Source: an uncultured Pseudokineococcus sp. (GTDB lineage Bacteria; Actinomycetota; Actinomycetes; Actinomycetales; Quadrisphaeraceae). From it: DNA of 64,000 nt. The translations under genes were made by a program, and so were the position numbers. Location of the stretch: positions 310,001-374,000 of the forward strand of contig NZ_CANMAA010000003.1 of NCBI RefSeq assembly GCF_947495735.1, read 5' to 3'. The notes under the pieces were generated by a model. The model was not told the DNA's origin. It saw nothing but the letters and a program-made list of their open reading frames with translations, and ran no database searches. Shown here piece after piece: positions 34,126 to 41,968 of this stretch (positions are counted from its first letter, which is position 1; each line of letters opens with the position of its first letter).

Positions 34126-34407
34126 TCAGGCGAGGGGGCGGGCTGCGAGCACCGGCACGGCGCCGGAGAGCCCCAGGAGCTCGCGAGCGGCCGCGCGGAC
34201 GCCGTCCGCGGCGGACGCCGACGGCTCCGCGCGCACGAGCGGGCCCGGGCTCGCGGCAGCGGCCCCGGTGGCGCGGGGGGCGGTGGCCTGCGGGGCCGTG
34301 GCACGAGGGACGGCGGCACCCGGGAGGGCGGCACGGGCGGCGCGGGCGGACTCGAGAGCGGCGTCGAGCGAGACCAGGCTCGTCAGCTCCGCGGTGGTCG
34401 TGGTCAC
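34126..34407 (-). CDS. Small Ala-rich protein in the chemotaxis cluster
   Basis: A 93-residue protein, unrecognised. The N-terminal TTTTAELTSLVSLDAALESARAARAAL could form an amphipathic helix, followed by an Ala/Thr/Pro segment with repeats of RATAPQATAPRAT, then a second helix VRAAARELLGLSGAVPVL. No Cys, Trp or Tyr is present. GTG 34407 has AGGAGG 9 nt upstream, which supports a real gene. It lies downstream of the cheW terminator and about 220 nt before the unknown 340-residue protein. It could be an adaptor or simply a fast-drifting gene. Confidence 0.5.
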   Translation of the reverse strand: MTTTTAELTSLVSLDAALESARAARAALPGAAVPRATAPQATAPRATGAAAASPGPLVRAEPSASAADGVRAAARELLGLSGAVPVLAARPLA

Positions 34408-34469
34408 GGCGGACCACCTCCTCGTGCTCGGGACGGCAGTGCTGGGGACAGGGGCGTCGGGCAGGAGCA

Positions 34470-34517
34470 CCCGGGGACGGAGCAGCCCGGGGACGGAGCA
34501 GCCCGGGGACGGAGCAG
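34470..34517. repeat. Three perfect tandem copies of a 16-nt unit
   Basis: CCCGGGGACGGAGCAG occurs at 34470-34485, 34486-34501 and 34502-34517, abutting the cheW terminator. The copy number could vary between strains through slippage. Confidence 0.8.
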
Positions 34518-34553
34518 CCCGGGCGCCCGAGGAGCGGTCCTCGGGCGCCCGGG
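34518..34553 (-). terminator. Perfect 16-bp hairpin terminator after cheW
   Basis: CCCGGGCGCCCGAGGA pairs exactly with its inverse around loop GCGG, 17 nt past the cheW stop. It separates cheA-cheW from the downstream chemotaxis genes. Confidence 0.8.
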
Positions 34554-34569
34554 TGGCGCAGCGGAGCGG

Positions 34570-35001
34570 TCAGGCCGCCTGCGGGATGGCGACGGCGCGG
34601 GCGACGTCCAGGGGCATCAGGAGCCGGTCGGGGAGCTGGCAGGCGCCCGTGATGAGGTCGGCCATCGGACCGCTGAGCGTGTCCGGCGGCGGCTCGAGGT
34701 CGCCCTCGGCGACCTCCACCACGTCGCCGATGCCGTCCACCAGCAGGGCGACGACCTCGTCACCGACCCGCACGACGAGGTCGGTCGACTTCTCGCCCTC
34801 CTCCCGCGGCGGCAGCCCCAGGCGCCGCCGCAGGTCCACGGCCGTGACCACCTGGCCGCGGAGGTTGACCAGGCCGGCCACCTCCGGGGGCGCCAGCGGC
34901 ACGCGCGTGAGGCGCTGCTCGGTGAGCACCTCCTGCACGCGCAGGACCTCGATGCCGTAGAGGCCGTCCCCGAGGTGGAACGTCACGTAGCTGACGGTCA
35001 T
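34570..35001 (-). CDS. cheW: Chemotaxis adaptor CheW
   Basis: A 143-residue single CheW (SH3-like) domain: VSYVTFHLGDGLYGIEVLRVQEVLTEQRLTRVPLAPPEVAGLVNLRGQVVTAVDLRRRLGL is a textbook CheW opening. It bridges chemoreceptors and CheA in the membrane-associated arrays. ATG 35001 has GGAGGGG 8 nt upstream, and the in-frame extension is only a shifted reading of cheA. It lies 107 nt after cheA and ends at a strong hairpin. Confidence 0.95.
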   Translation of the reverse strand: MTVSYVTFHLGDGLYGIEVLRVQEVLTEQRLTRVPLAPPEVAGLVNLRGQVVTAVDLRRRLGLPPREEGEKSTDLVVRVGDEVVALLVDGIGDVVEVAEGDLEPPPDTLSGPMADLITGACQLPDRLLMPLDVARAVAIPQAA

Positions 35002-35108
35002 GTCCGACTCCCCTCCGGGGCGACGCGCGGAGGTCCCGCCGACGCCGCCCGCGCTGCTCGAGTGCTTCTGCCCGCTGCCGGAGCCGCGGCCGGTGCCGCG
35101 CCCGGCGC

Positions 35109-37562
35109 TCACGCCCGGACGTCCTGGTGCGCGTCGTGCGGCGACCTGGGGCGCGGCGGCACGTAGGAGCCGGCGCGCCCGTGGCCGTCGGCCTCGTCGT
35201 AGAAGGTCGCGTCCGCGGCCAGCACGGCCTGGCGGACGTCGAGCATCTCGACGATGTGCTCGTCGACGACGGCCGAGCCGGACAGGCCCGGGTCGCCGAG
35301 GTGGCTGACGCGCGCGGTGGCCGCCGGGGCGACGTCGAGGATCTCGTCGACCGCGAGGGCCACGGAGCGGCCGCCGACGGCGTGGACGACCAGCGGCACC
35401 GACTCCTCGCCCGAGGTGAGCTCGCCCAGGTGCTCGGCGAGGTCGAGGACGGGCATGACCTCGCCGCGGTGCTGCACGGCCCAGCGCCGCCCGATCCGCT
35501 CCAGCCGGTCGCGGGGGACGTCCTCGAGCCGGGTGACGATGTCCAGGGGGATCGCCATGCGGCGGGCGCCCACGCGCACCAGCAGCAGCTGCGTGCTGTC
35601 GTGCGTGGCCACCTCGTTCTCCCCCGCGTGCTCGTCCGCGCGCTCCTGCTCCCGCGCCGAGCGCGACAGCGCCTGGACGTCGAGGATCAGGGCGAGGCCG
35701 CCGTCGCCGAGGATCGTGGCCCCCGAGTAGTGCGGCAGGTCGGCGAGCAGCCCCCCGAGGGGCTTGACGACGATCTCCTGCGTCGCGAGGACGGCGTCCA
35801 CGACGAGGCCGAAGCGCCGGCCCGCCGTCTCGAGGACCGCGACCACCGAGGACTCGCCCGGCTCGGGCTCGCCCAGGGCGAGGGCCTCGTGCAGCCGCAC
35901 GAGCGGCAGCAGGTGCCCGCGCAGGCGGTGCACCTCCGCGTCGCCGACGCGCTCGGTGGCGCCGCCCGACCGCTCGCGGTCGAGGCCGACCAGCTCGCGC
36001 AGCCCGTTCTGCGGGATCGCGAACCGCTGGCCGCCGCACGAGACGACGAGCGCGGGGATGATCGCGAGGGTCAGCGGCACGCGCAGGCGGGTGGTGCTGC
36101 CGCGGCCGACCACCGACTCCAGCTCGATCGAGCCGCCGATCCGCTCGATGTTGGTGCGGACGACGTCCATGCCCACGCCGCGCCCGGAGACGCTCGTGAC
36201 CGCGGCCGCCGTGGAGAAGCCGGGCGTGAAGACGAGGCCCAAGACCTCCGTCGTCGACATCTTCCGCAGCGCGGCCTCGTCGACGATGCCGCGCTCGAGC
36301 GCCCGGGCCCCGATGACGCGCGGGTCCATGCCGCGGCCGTCGTCGGAGACCTCGACGAGGACCTGCCCGCCCTCGTGGCGGGCGCGCAGGGTGACGAGGC
36401 CCACCGGGTCCTTGCCCGCGGCGCGCCGGTCCTCCGGGGGCTCGAGGCCGTGGTCGACGGCGTTGCGCACGAGGTGCGTCAGCGGGTCCTTGACCGCCTC
36501 GAGCAGGGTCCGGTCGAGCTCGGTGTCGGCGCCCTCCATCACGAGGCGGACCTGGCGGCCCAGCTGGCTGCCGAGGTCGCGGACGACGCGCGGCAGCTTG
36601 GACCAGACGTGGTCGATGGGCTGCATGCGCGTCTGCATGACGCCCTGCTGCAGCTCGCCGGCCACGAGGTCGAGCCGGTGCGCGGCGCGGACCATCTCGG
36701 CGTCCCCGCCGGCGGCGGCGCGCTCGAGGACCTGGTTCCGGGTGAGGACGAGCTCGCCCACCATGGACATGAGCTGCTCGAGGAGCTCGACGTCGACGCG
36801 CACGGAGGCCTCCCCGCTGCGGCGCTGGGCCACGGGCTCCTCCCCGCCGGTCGGGGCGGCGGGGGCGGCGGCCTCGGCCGCGGGCGCCACCGGTGCGGCG
36901 GGTGCGGGTGCAGGTGCGGGCTTCGGCACCGGGCTGGACCCGGACGGCTGGGCGGCCGGCGCCGGGGCGGCGGCCTCCACCGGGGCGGGAACCGCGGCGA
37001 CGTCCGCCGCGGCGGGCTCTGGTGCCTGGGCGGCGGGAGGCGGCGAGACCTCGTCCGTCCCCGCGGCGGGCTCCGCGGCGGGCGCGGGGGCCGGCTCCGC
37101 GGCGGGCGCGGCGGCCGCCGGGGCCTGGCCCTCGGCAGCACCGCCCGTCGCGGGCGCCCCGCCCTCCTCGAGCTCGGCGGTGATCTCGGCGAGCACGCCG
37201 GTGAGGTCCGCGCCGGCGTCCGAGCCGGTCTGCTCGATGCGCCCCAGCAGCCCTCGGACGGCGTCGACCATGTGCAGCAGCACCGTGACCGTCTGCGGTG
37301 TGGCGACGGCGCGTCCGTCGCGCAGCCGCGCCAGGAGGGTCTCGCCCACGTGGGCGAGGCGCTCCAGGTCCGAGAAGGCGAGGAAGCCGCTCGTGCCCTT
37401 GATCGTGTGGATCGTGCGGAACACCGCCGCCAGCAGAGGGCGGGAGGTGGGGTCCGACTCGAGCGCGACCAGCTGCTGGTCGAGCTCGTCGAGGTTCTCC
37501 TCGGACTCCACGAGGAACTCCGCGACGATCTCGTCCATGCCCTCGAGGGCGCCGTCGTCCAT
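35109..37562 (-). CDS. cheA: Chemotaxis histidine kinase CheA with two CheW-like modules
   Basis: An 817-residue kinase. The N-terminal Hpt domain has His52 in TIHTIKGTSGF. There is a ~120-residue Ala/Pro linker after about residue 135. The dimerisation and ATPase domain has N-box LVRNAVDHGLEPPEDR and G-box DDGRGMDPR. The CheW-like regulatory domain RFAIPQNGLRELV is followed by a second CheW-like module (RRMAIPLDIVTRLEDVPRDRLERIG through DEHIVEMLDVRQAV) not found in E. coli CheA. No separate P2 domain is obvious. ATG 37562 has AGGAG upstream. The receptors it serves are not in the window. Confidence 0.95.
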   Translation of the reverse strand: MDDGALEGMDEIVAEFLVESEENLDELDQQLVALESDPTSRPLLAAVFRTIHTIKGTSGFLAFSDLERLAHVGETLLARLRDGRAVATPQTVTVLLHMVDAVRGLLGRIEQTGSDAGADLTGVLAEITAELEEGGAPATGGAAEGQAPAAAAPAAEPAPAPAAEPAAGTDEVSPPPAAQAPEPAAADVAAVPAPVEAAAPAPAAQPSGSSPVPKPAPAPAPAAPVAPAAEAAAPAAPTGGEEPVAQRRSGEASVRVDVELLEQLMSMVGELVLTRNQVLERAAAGGDAEMVRAAHRLDLVAGELQQGVMQTRMQPIDHVWSKLPRVVRDLGSQLGRQVRLVMEGADTELDRTLLEAVKDPLTHLVRNAVDHGLEPPEDRRAAGKDPVGLVTLRARHEGGQVLVEVSDDGRGMDPRVIGARALERGIVDEAALRKMSTTEVLGLVFTPGFSTAAAVTSVSGRGVGMDVVRTNIERIGGSIELESVVGRGSTTRLRVPLTLAIIPALVVSCGGQRFAIPQNGLRELVGLDRERSGGATERVGDAEVHRLRGHLLPLVRLHEALALGEPEPGESSVVAVLETAGRRFGLVVDAVLATQEIVVKPLGGLLADLPHYSGATILGDGGLALILDVQALSRSAREQERADEHAGENEVATHDSTQLLLVRVGARRMAIPLDIVTRLEDVPRDRLERIGRRWAVQHRGEVMPVLDLAEHLGELTSGEESVPLVVHAVGGRSVALAVDEILDVAPAATARVSHLGDPGLSGSAVVDEHIVEMLDVRQAVLAADATFYDEADGHGRAGSYVPPRPRSPHDAHQDVRA

Positions 37563-37625
37563 GCCGCTCCTGTCTGTACGTCGCTGCCGTGCGCGCCGGC
37601 GGCGCGCCCCGTGTGCTGTCGGTCG

Positions 37626-37653
37626 GCCGGCCCTCCTCCTGGAGGGGGCCGGC
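37626..37653 (-). terminator. Hairpin between the second cheX and cheA
   Basis: An 11-pair stem with a two-base bulge on one side, loop TCCT, 19 nt past the cheX-like stop. It may set cheA apart from the cheY-cheX pair. Confidence 0.6.
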
Positions 37654-37672
37654 GAGATGGCTCCGGAGAGCC

Positions 37673-38161
37673 TCAGGTCAGGAGCAGGGACATCCCGCCG
37701 CGGCCGTAGCCGGCGATGTCGAGCAGGAGGTCCAGGCGCCCGGTGCCGCGGCGCAGCGCGTCGGCGACGTCGGGCGGGCAGGCCTCGCCGCTGCCGTGGA
37801 CCGACGCGAGGCGGCCGTGGCCGCCCCCGGCCGCGGGCAGGAGCGGCGCCATGACGTTGCAGAGCTCGGCGACGTTCTCGGCCAGCAGCGGGGACAGCTC
37901 CCCGTCCTCGACCGAGGCCTCGGCGCCGCCGCGCGGCACCAGGCCCAGCGCGGCCCCGAGCAGGGCGGAGCCGGCGAGGTCGAAGGCCAGCAGCCCGACG
38001 GTCGTCGTCCCCTTCGTGTACACGGCCACCGTGCCGGCGGCGTCGTCGCCCGTGACCCGGGGGCCGGGTCCGGGCACGACGTCGCGGCCCAGCAGCCCCT
38101 CGAGGACGGTGCGGACGGCGGCCGTGGTCGGCAGCTCGGCCGGCGCGGCGACCTCGGTCAC
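37673..38161 (-). CDS. CheX/CheC-like chemotaxis protein
   Basis: A 162-residue protein coupled to cheY by GTGA. It carries LLAENVAELCNVMAPLL (about residues 91-107), matching the E-x2-N phosphatase motif of the CheC/CheX family, though the upstream acidic position is less clear than in the protein at 29026. The rest has the alternating strand/helix composition of that fold (GTTTVGLLAFDLAGSALLGAALGLVP). It probably dephosphorylates or binds the adjacent CheY. The pairing repeats the cheY-cheX arrangement at 29.0-29.9 kb. Confidence 0.68.
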   Translation of the reverse strand: MTEVAAPAELPTTAAVRTVLEGLLGRDVVPGPGPRVTGDDAAGTVAVYTKGTTTVGLLAFDLAGSALLGAALGLVPRGGAEASVEDGELSPLLAENVAELCNVMAPLLPAAGGGHGRLASVHGSGEACPPDVADALRRGTGRLDLLLDIAGYGRGGMSLLLT

Positions 38162-38532
38162 GAGGCCACCCCCGCGAGCGCGGCCTCGATGGCCTCGTGC
38201 AGGACCTCGGGCGTGAACGGCTTCGTCACGACGAAGTCGGCGCCCGCGGCCGCCGCGCGGTCGTGCACCTCGGTGGCCGCCTCGGAGGTGACGAAGCCGA
38301 AGGGCGTCCGATCACCGCTCGCGCGCAGCCGCTCGAGCATCTCGATGCCCGACGTGCCGGGCATGTTCCAGTCGCACAGGACCAGCTCCGGCGCCTCGTC
38401 CGCGACGGCCGTGATGCCGGCCTCGCCGTCACCGGCCTCCACGACCTCCAAGGAGCCGAACCCCGCCTGCCGGAGCGCGCGGACCACGATCTGCCGCATC
38501 ACCCTGCTGTCGTCCACCACGAGCACCCTCAC
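38158..38532 (-). CDS. Second CheY-type response regulator
   Basis: A 124-residue lone receiver. Acidic pair at residues 7-8, phospho-acceptor Asp54 in VLCDWNMPGTSG, Thr in FVTSEAA and Lys in VVTKPFTPE complete the site. It resembles the other CheY here (DDSRxMRxIV, DWNMP). GTG 38532 has GGGGAGG 5 nt upstream. It is first of a two-gene unit with its own FliA-type promoter (38577-38604). With two CheYs, one may drive the motor and the other act as phosphate sink; the sequence does not say which. Confidence 0.9.
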   Translation of the reverse strand: MRVLVVDDSRVMRQIVVRALRQAGFGSLEVVEAGDGEAGITAVADEAPELVLCDWNMPGTSGIEMLERLRASGDRTPFGFVTSEAATEVHDRAAAAGADFVVTKPFTPEVLHEAIEAALAGVAS

Positions 38533-38576
38533 GCTGACCTCCCCAGCCCGGGCGCCACCTCAGCGCCACTGGACCC

Positions 38577-38604
38577 CTATCGGCAGGTGCGGGCGCTCCC
38601 TTCA
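38577..38604 (-). promoter_or_regulatory. FliA-type promoter of the second cheY-cheX pair
   Basis: Minus strand: TGAAG (38604-38600), 15 nt, GCCGATAG (38584-38577), one mismatch in the -35. About 45 nt before the start. Confidence 0.66.
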
Positions 38605-38699
38605 GCGTCGGGGAGAACTCGTGGGCGGCGGCGGCCTCGCGGGGACGGCCGCGGGGCCGAGGTCGTGCGCGCGCGGGGGCCCGGTGCCACAGTGAGCCG

Positions 38700-39560
38700 G
38701 TGCCCGAGCTGCCCGAGGTCGAGGCCCTCGCCGAGTTCCTGCGCGAGCGCGCCGTCGGCCGCGTCGTCGCCGCGGTCGAGGTGGCGGCCATCAGCGTGCT
38801 GAAGACGTTCGACCCGCCGCCGACGGCGCTGGCGGGGCTCGAGGTGGTCTCCGCCGACCGCCACGGCAAGTGGCTGGACCTCGACGTCGACGGGCTGCAC
38901 CTGGTGGTGCACCTGTCCCGCGGCGGCTGGCTGCGCTGGTACGACGCCGTCCCCGAGCGGCCGGCGCGCCCGGGCAAGGGGCCGCTGGCGCTGCGCGTGC
39001 GCCTCGACGACGGCAGCGGCTTCGACCTCACCGAGGCGGGCACCCGCAAGCGCCTCGCCGTCCACGTGGTCCGCGACCCCGCGCAGGTCCCGCAGGTGGC
39101 CTCCCTCGGGCCCGACCCGCTGGACGGCTCCTTCGACCGGGACGCCCTCGTGCGCCTGCTCTCCGGGTCGCGGCAGCAGGTCAAGGGCCTGCTGCGCGAC
39201 CAGCACCTGCTCTCCGGGGTGGGCAACGCCTACAGCGACGAGGTGCTGCACGCGGCGCGGCTGTCGCCCTTCGCCGTCGCCGGGCGCCTGGACGCCGAGC
39301 AGGTGGACCGCCTCGACACCGCGCTGCACGCCGTGCTCGAGGCCGCCGTCGGCGCCGCGCGCGGACGACCGGCGGCCGAGCTCAAGGACGCCAAGCGCGC
39401 CGGCATGCGCGTGCACGGGCGCACCGGGCAGGAGTGCCCCGTGTGCGGGGACGTCGTCCGCGAGGTCTCCTTCGCCGACCGCTCGCTGCAGTACTGCGCC
39501 ACGTGCCAGACCGGCGGCAAGGAGCTCGCCGACCGGCGCATGTCCCGGCTCCTGCGCTGA
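38700..39560 (+). CDS. Fpg/Nei-family DNA glycosylase
   Basis: A 286-residue base-excision repair enzyme. It starts MPELPEVEALAEFL, so processing exposes catalytic Pro and Glu; RHGKWLDLDV holds the beta-hairpin Lys; QQVKGLLRDQHLLSGVGNAYSDEVL is the helix-two-turn-helix; and the C-terminal zinc finger has four Cys (CPVCGD and YCATCQ). Whether it prefers oxidised purines (Fpg) or pyrimidines (Nei) is not clear from sequence. GTG 38700 lacks a ribosome site; CACAGT 6 nt before may be a weak leaderless -10. Confidence 0.9.
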   Translation: MPELPEVEALAEFLRERAVGRVVAAVEVAAISVLKTFDPPPTALAGLEVVSADRHGKWLDLDVDGLHLVVHLSRGGWLRWYDAVPERPARPGKGPLALRVRLDDGSGFDLTEAGTRKRLAVHVVRDPAQVPQVASLGPDPLDGSFDRDALVRLLSGSRQQVKGLLRDQHLLSGVGNAYSDEVLHAARLSPFAVAGRLDAEQVDRLDTALHAVLEAAVGAARGRPAAELKDAKRAGMRVHGRTGQECPVCGDVVREVSFADRSLQYCATCQTGGKELADRRMSRLLR

Positions 39561-39587
39561 GCCCCCTCGCGGGGCCGGCGCGAGGCG

Positions 39588-40574
39588 TCAGCGGGCCGCG
39601 CGGGTCCGGCGCCGCACCGGCGCGTCCTCGCCGCGGGGCTCCGCGCGCTCGGAGGGCGTGAAGACGTGGCCCGTCGTGTCGGCCACGCGCCGGAAGTCCA
39701 GGCCGAAGACCGAGAGGCCGGGCCGCACCAGCGCGTCGTAGACGCCCGGGAGCAGGGTGAAGCCGGCGACCATGACCGGGTTGGCCCACCCCGCGCGGGT
39801 GTCGCGCCGGGCGGAGGCGGGCTTCGCCAGCACCCGGACCACGCGGTCCGCGACCGTCTCCGGCGCGTACACCGGGAAGGGCGGCTTGCCGTGGCGGCCC
39901 AGGTACGTCGCCGCGCGCCGGTACACCGGCGTCTCGACGCCGCCCGGGGAGACCACGCGGACGTGGACGTCCCGGTGGGGCCGGTTCTCGATGACGAGCG
40001 CGCGGGCCAGGCCGCGCAGGGCCCACTTGCTCGTCGTGTAGGCGGACATCCAGGGCGCCGAGATCTGGCCCAGCACCGACCCCATGATCAGCAGCGTGCC
40101 GTCGCCCTGCTCGCGGAAGCGGCGCAGCGCGTGCCGGGCGACGTTGGCCGTCCCGAGGACGTCGGTGCGCAGGACGCGGTCGAAGACCTCCGCGGGCACC
40201 TCGGTGAAGTCCCCGTAGGCCACGACGGCGGCGCTGGTCACCGCGGCGTCCAGGCGGCCCTCGCGGCGCACCACGTCGGCCACGCACGCCTCCACGGCGG
40301 CGTCGTCGCCGACGTCCAGCGCGTGGGTGCTCACGCGGGCGCCGAGCTCGCGGCACTGCGCGGCGACGGCCGCCAGGCCCTCCTCGCCGCGCGCCGCGAG
40401 CGCCAGCACCCCGCCCGGGCGGGCCAGGCGCAGCGCCGTGGCGCGCCCGATGCCGCTGGACGCCCCGGTCACGAGGACGACGCGCGGGAGGTCGTCGTCG
40501 CCCACCCCCACCGGGGCGCCGCTGACGGCCCCGGTCGCGCTCGTCGTCCTCGTCCGCCGGTCTGCACTGGTCAC
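39588..40574 (-). CDS. Short-chain dehydrogenase/reductase
   Basis: A 328-residue SDR. Cofactor motif TGASSGIGRATAL, the NAG-type segment TSAAVVAYGDF, catalytic Ser in MGSVLGQIS and Tyr/Lys in SAYTTSKWAL are all present. A ~30-residue N-terminal extension and a ~75-residue Arg-rich C-terminal part exceed the usual ~250 residues, as in membrane-associated SDRs of actinobacteria. The substrate is unknown. GTG 40574 follows GAGGG 7 nt upstream. It converges on the glycosylase gene with a 27-nt gap. Confidence 0.87.
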   Translation of the reverse strand: MTSADRRTRTTSATGAVSGAPVGVGDDDLPRVVLVTGASSGIGRATALRLARPGGVLALAARGEEGLAAVAAQCRELGARVSTHALDVGDDAAVEACVADVVRREGRLDAAVTSAAVVAYGDFTEVPAEVFDRVLRTDVLGTANVARHALRRFREQGDGTLLIMGSVLGQISAPWMSAYTTSKWALRGLARALVIENRPHRDVHVRVVSPGGVETPVYRRAATYLGRHGKPPFPVYAPETVADRVVRVLAKPASARRDTRAGWANPVMVAGFTLLPGVYDALVRPGLSVFGLDFRRVADTTGHVFTPSERAEPRGEDAPVRRRTRAAR

Positions 40575-40657
40575 GCCCCCACCCTCGCCCCCGCCGCGCG
40601 CCCGCGCAGCGCAGGACTCCGGGCGACGGCGGGGAGGGCGCCCCCCGGGGACGGGCC

Positions 40658-41284
40658 TCAGGCGTCCGCGGCGGGCACGAGGGGCACGAGGGCGTCCCAC
40701 CGCGCGATGTCGCACCCGTCGGCGCGCGCGAGGTCGGCCGAGACGGGCTCGTCCTCGACGGTCCCCGACACGACGGCCGTCTGCGAGCCGCCGAAGACCT
40801 GCGTGCACTGCACGTCGCCGGACGGCACGGCGAACGCCTCGACCCCGCCGGCCGCGGCCACGGCCGAGCAGGCCCCGGCCGGGTCCGGCGCCGTGCCGCT
40901 GGCCTGCGCGCCCTCGCAGGCCAGGTCGTAGGTCTGCGCGGTCCCGGTGCCGTCGTCGTAGGCGACCGTCAGCTCGGCGCTGAAGTCCGCCGGCACCGAC
41001 GTCGCGGTCGACGTCGAGGTGGGCAGGGCCGGCTCCTGGGTCGTCGCCGAGGGCGAGGGCGCCTCCGTCGGGCCGGTGGGACCGGTCGTCGGGCCGACCG
41101 TCCCCGTGGCCTCGGGCCCCGGTGCCTCCGCGGCGACGTCGGCCGGCTCCTCCGCGTCCTCTCCCGCGCAGGCGCCGAGCAGCGCGGTGGCGACCAGCAG
41201 GGGCAGGAGCGCGGCCAGGCGACCCGTCGTCCTGCGGCCGGGTGCGGCGGTCGTGCGGTGGGGCGTCGACGTGTCGTCGGCCAC
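40658..41284 (-). CDS. Lipoprotein with subtilisin-inhibitor-like (SSI) domain
   Basis: A 208-residue exported lipoprotein. A basic N-terminus, hydrophobic helix and lipobox LLGAC put the acylated Cys at about residue 37. A Thr/Pro/Ala-rich stalk (about 38-95) spaces it from the membrane. The C-terminal ~110 residues (DLACEG, AACSAV-type Cys, CTQVFGGSQTAVVSGTV and GCDIARWDALVPL) resemble the SSI protease-inhibitor family, with four Cys able to make two disulfides. A surface-anchored protease inhibitor is inferred. GTG 41284 has GAGGAG upstream, in a 28-nt segment mirrored before the divergent rhodanese gene. Confidence 0.72.
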   Translation of the reverse strand: MADDTSTPHRTTAAPGRRTTGRLAALLPLLVATALLGACAGEDAEEPADVAAEAPGPEATGTVGPTTGPTGPTEAPSPSATTQEPALPTSTSTATSVPADFSAELTVAYDDGTGTAQTYDLACEGAQASGTAPDPAGACSAVAAAGGVEAFAVPSGDVQCTQVFGGSQTAVVSGTVEDEPVSADLARADGCDIARWDALVPLVPAADA

Positions 41285-41300
41285 GGTCTCTCCTCGGGTC
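41273..41300. repeat. Inverted 28-nt repeat, left arm (lipoprotein start)
   Basis: Covers the lipoprotein ribosome site, GTG and first codons. Its reverse complement matches 41478-41505 at 26 of 28 positions. Confidence 0.75.
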
Positions 41301-41477
41301 GGGTCCGGCCTGCGCCGGGGCGGGTGCTCCCCGCCATGCTGGACCGACGCGCCGGGGCCCGCGCCCGGTTCCCTCGCGGTGCTCCCTCCCCGAAGCCCCT
41401 CCCGGTGCGCGGCCGCCGCTCCGGGCGCACCATGATCGGCACCGCAGCGGGCCGGCGCCGCGCCGCTCCGCACCCCC

Positions 41478-41505
41478 GTCCCGAGGAGAGACCGTGCCCG
41501 ACGAC
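41478..41505. repeat. Inverted 28-nt repeat, right arm (rhodanese start)
   Basis: Covers the rhodanese ribosome site, GTG and first codons. It is the mirror copy of 41273-41300, 177 nt away. Confidence 0.75.
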
Positions 41506-41820
41506 CTGCGCTCCGTGCCCGCCGCCGACGTCCCGGCCGACGCCGTCCTCGTCGACGTCCGCGAGGACGACGAGTGGGCCGCCGGGCACGCGCCCGGCGC
41601 CGTCCACCTCCCGATGGGAGACCTCCCGGCCCGCCTCGCGGAGCTGCCCGAGGGCGACGTCCACGTCGTCTGCCGCTCCGGCGGCCGCTCGGCGCGCGCC
41701 GCGGCGTGGCTGCAGCAGAACGGGGTCGACGCCGTGGACGTCTCCGGGGGCATGGGCGCCTGGTTCGAGGCGGGCCGCCCGGTCGTCAGCGAGACCGGCC
41801 AGGAGCCCCGCATCCTCTGA
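41494..41820 (+). CDS. Single-domain rhodanese-like protein
   Basis: A 108-residue cytoplasmic rhodanese domain. VLVDVREDDEWAAGHAPGAVHLPM is the family opening, and VVCRSGGRSARAA is the active-site loop with the catalytic Cys. Small sulfurtransferases like this shuttle sulfane sulfur or act in redox repair; the acceptor is unknown. GTG 41494 has GAGGAG 8 nt upstream. It is divergent from the SSI-like lipoprotein gene and followed by an 11-bp hairpin. Confidence 0.92.
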   Translation: MPDDLRSVPAADVPADAVLVDVREDDEWAAGHAPGAVHLPMGDLPARLAELPEGDVHVVCRSGGRSARAAAWLQQNGVDAVDVSGGMGAWFEAGRPVVSETGQEPRIL

Positions 41821-41827
41821 CGGCCGC

Positions 41828-41866
41828 GCGCCGGCCCTCGCGGCCGTCCGGGCGGAGGGCCGGCGC
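41828..41866 (+). terminator. Hairpin terminator after the rhodanese gene
   Basis: An 11-pair perfect stem GCGCCGGCCCT/AGGGCCGGCGC with a 17-nt loop, 7 nt past the stop. Confidence 0.65.
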
Positions 41867-41968
41867 ACGCCGCCCTCCGCCCACCGCAGTCCCCGCCCAC
41901 CCCGGCCCCTCGCCGACCGGGACCCGTCGCGAGGTGCGGACCGGCGCTCCGGCCGGGAACCTCCTGCC

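Noticed and set aside
37563-37672. FliA-type promoter directly before cheA
   Set aside because: No GCCGAT-like -10 with a TCARG partner is present in the gap, so cheA may be transcribed from another promoter or by read-through.
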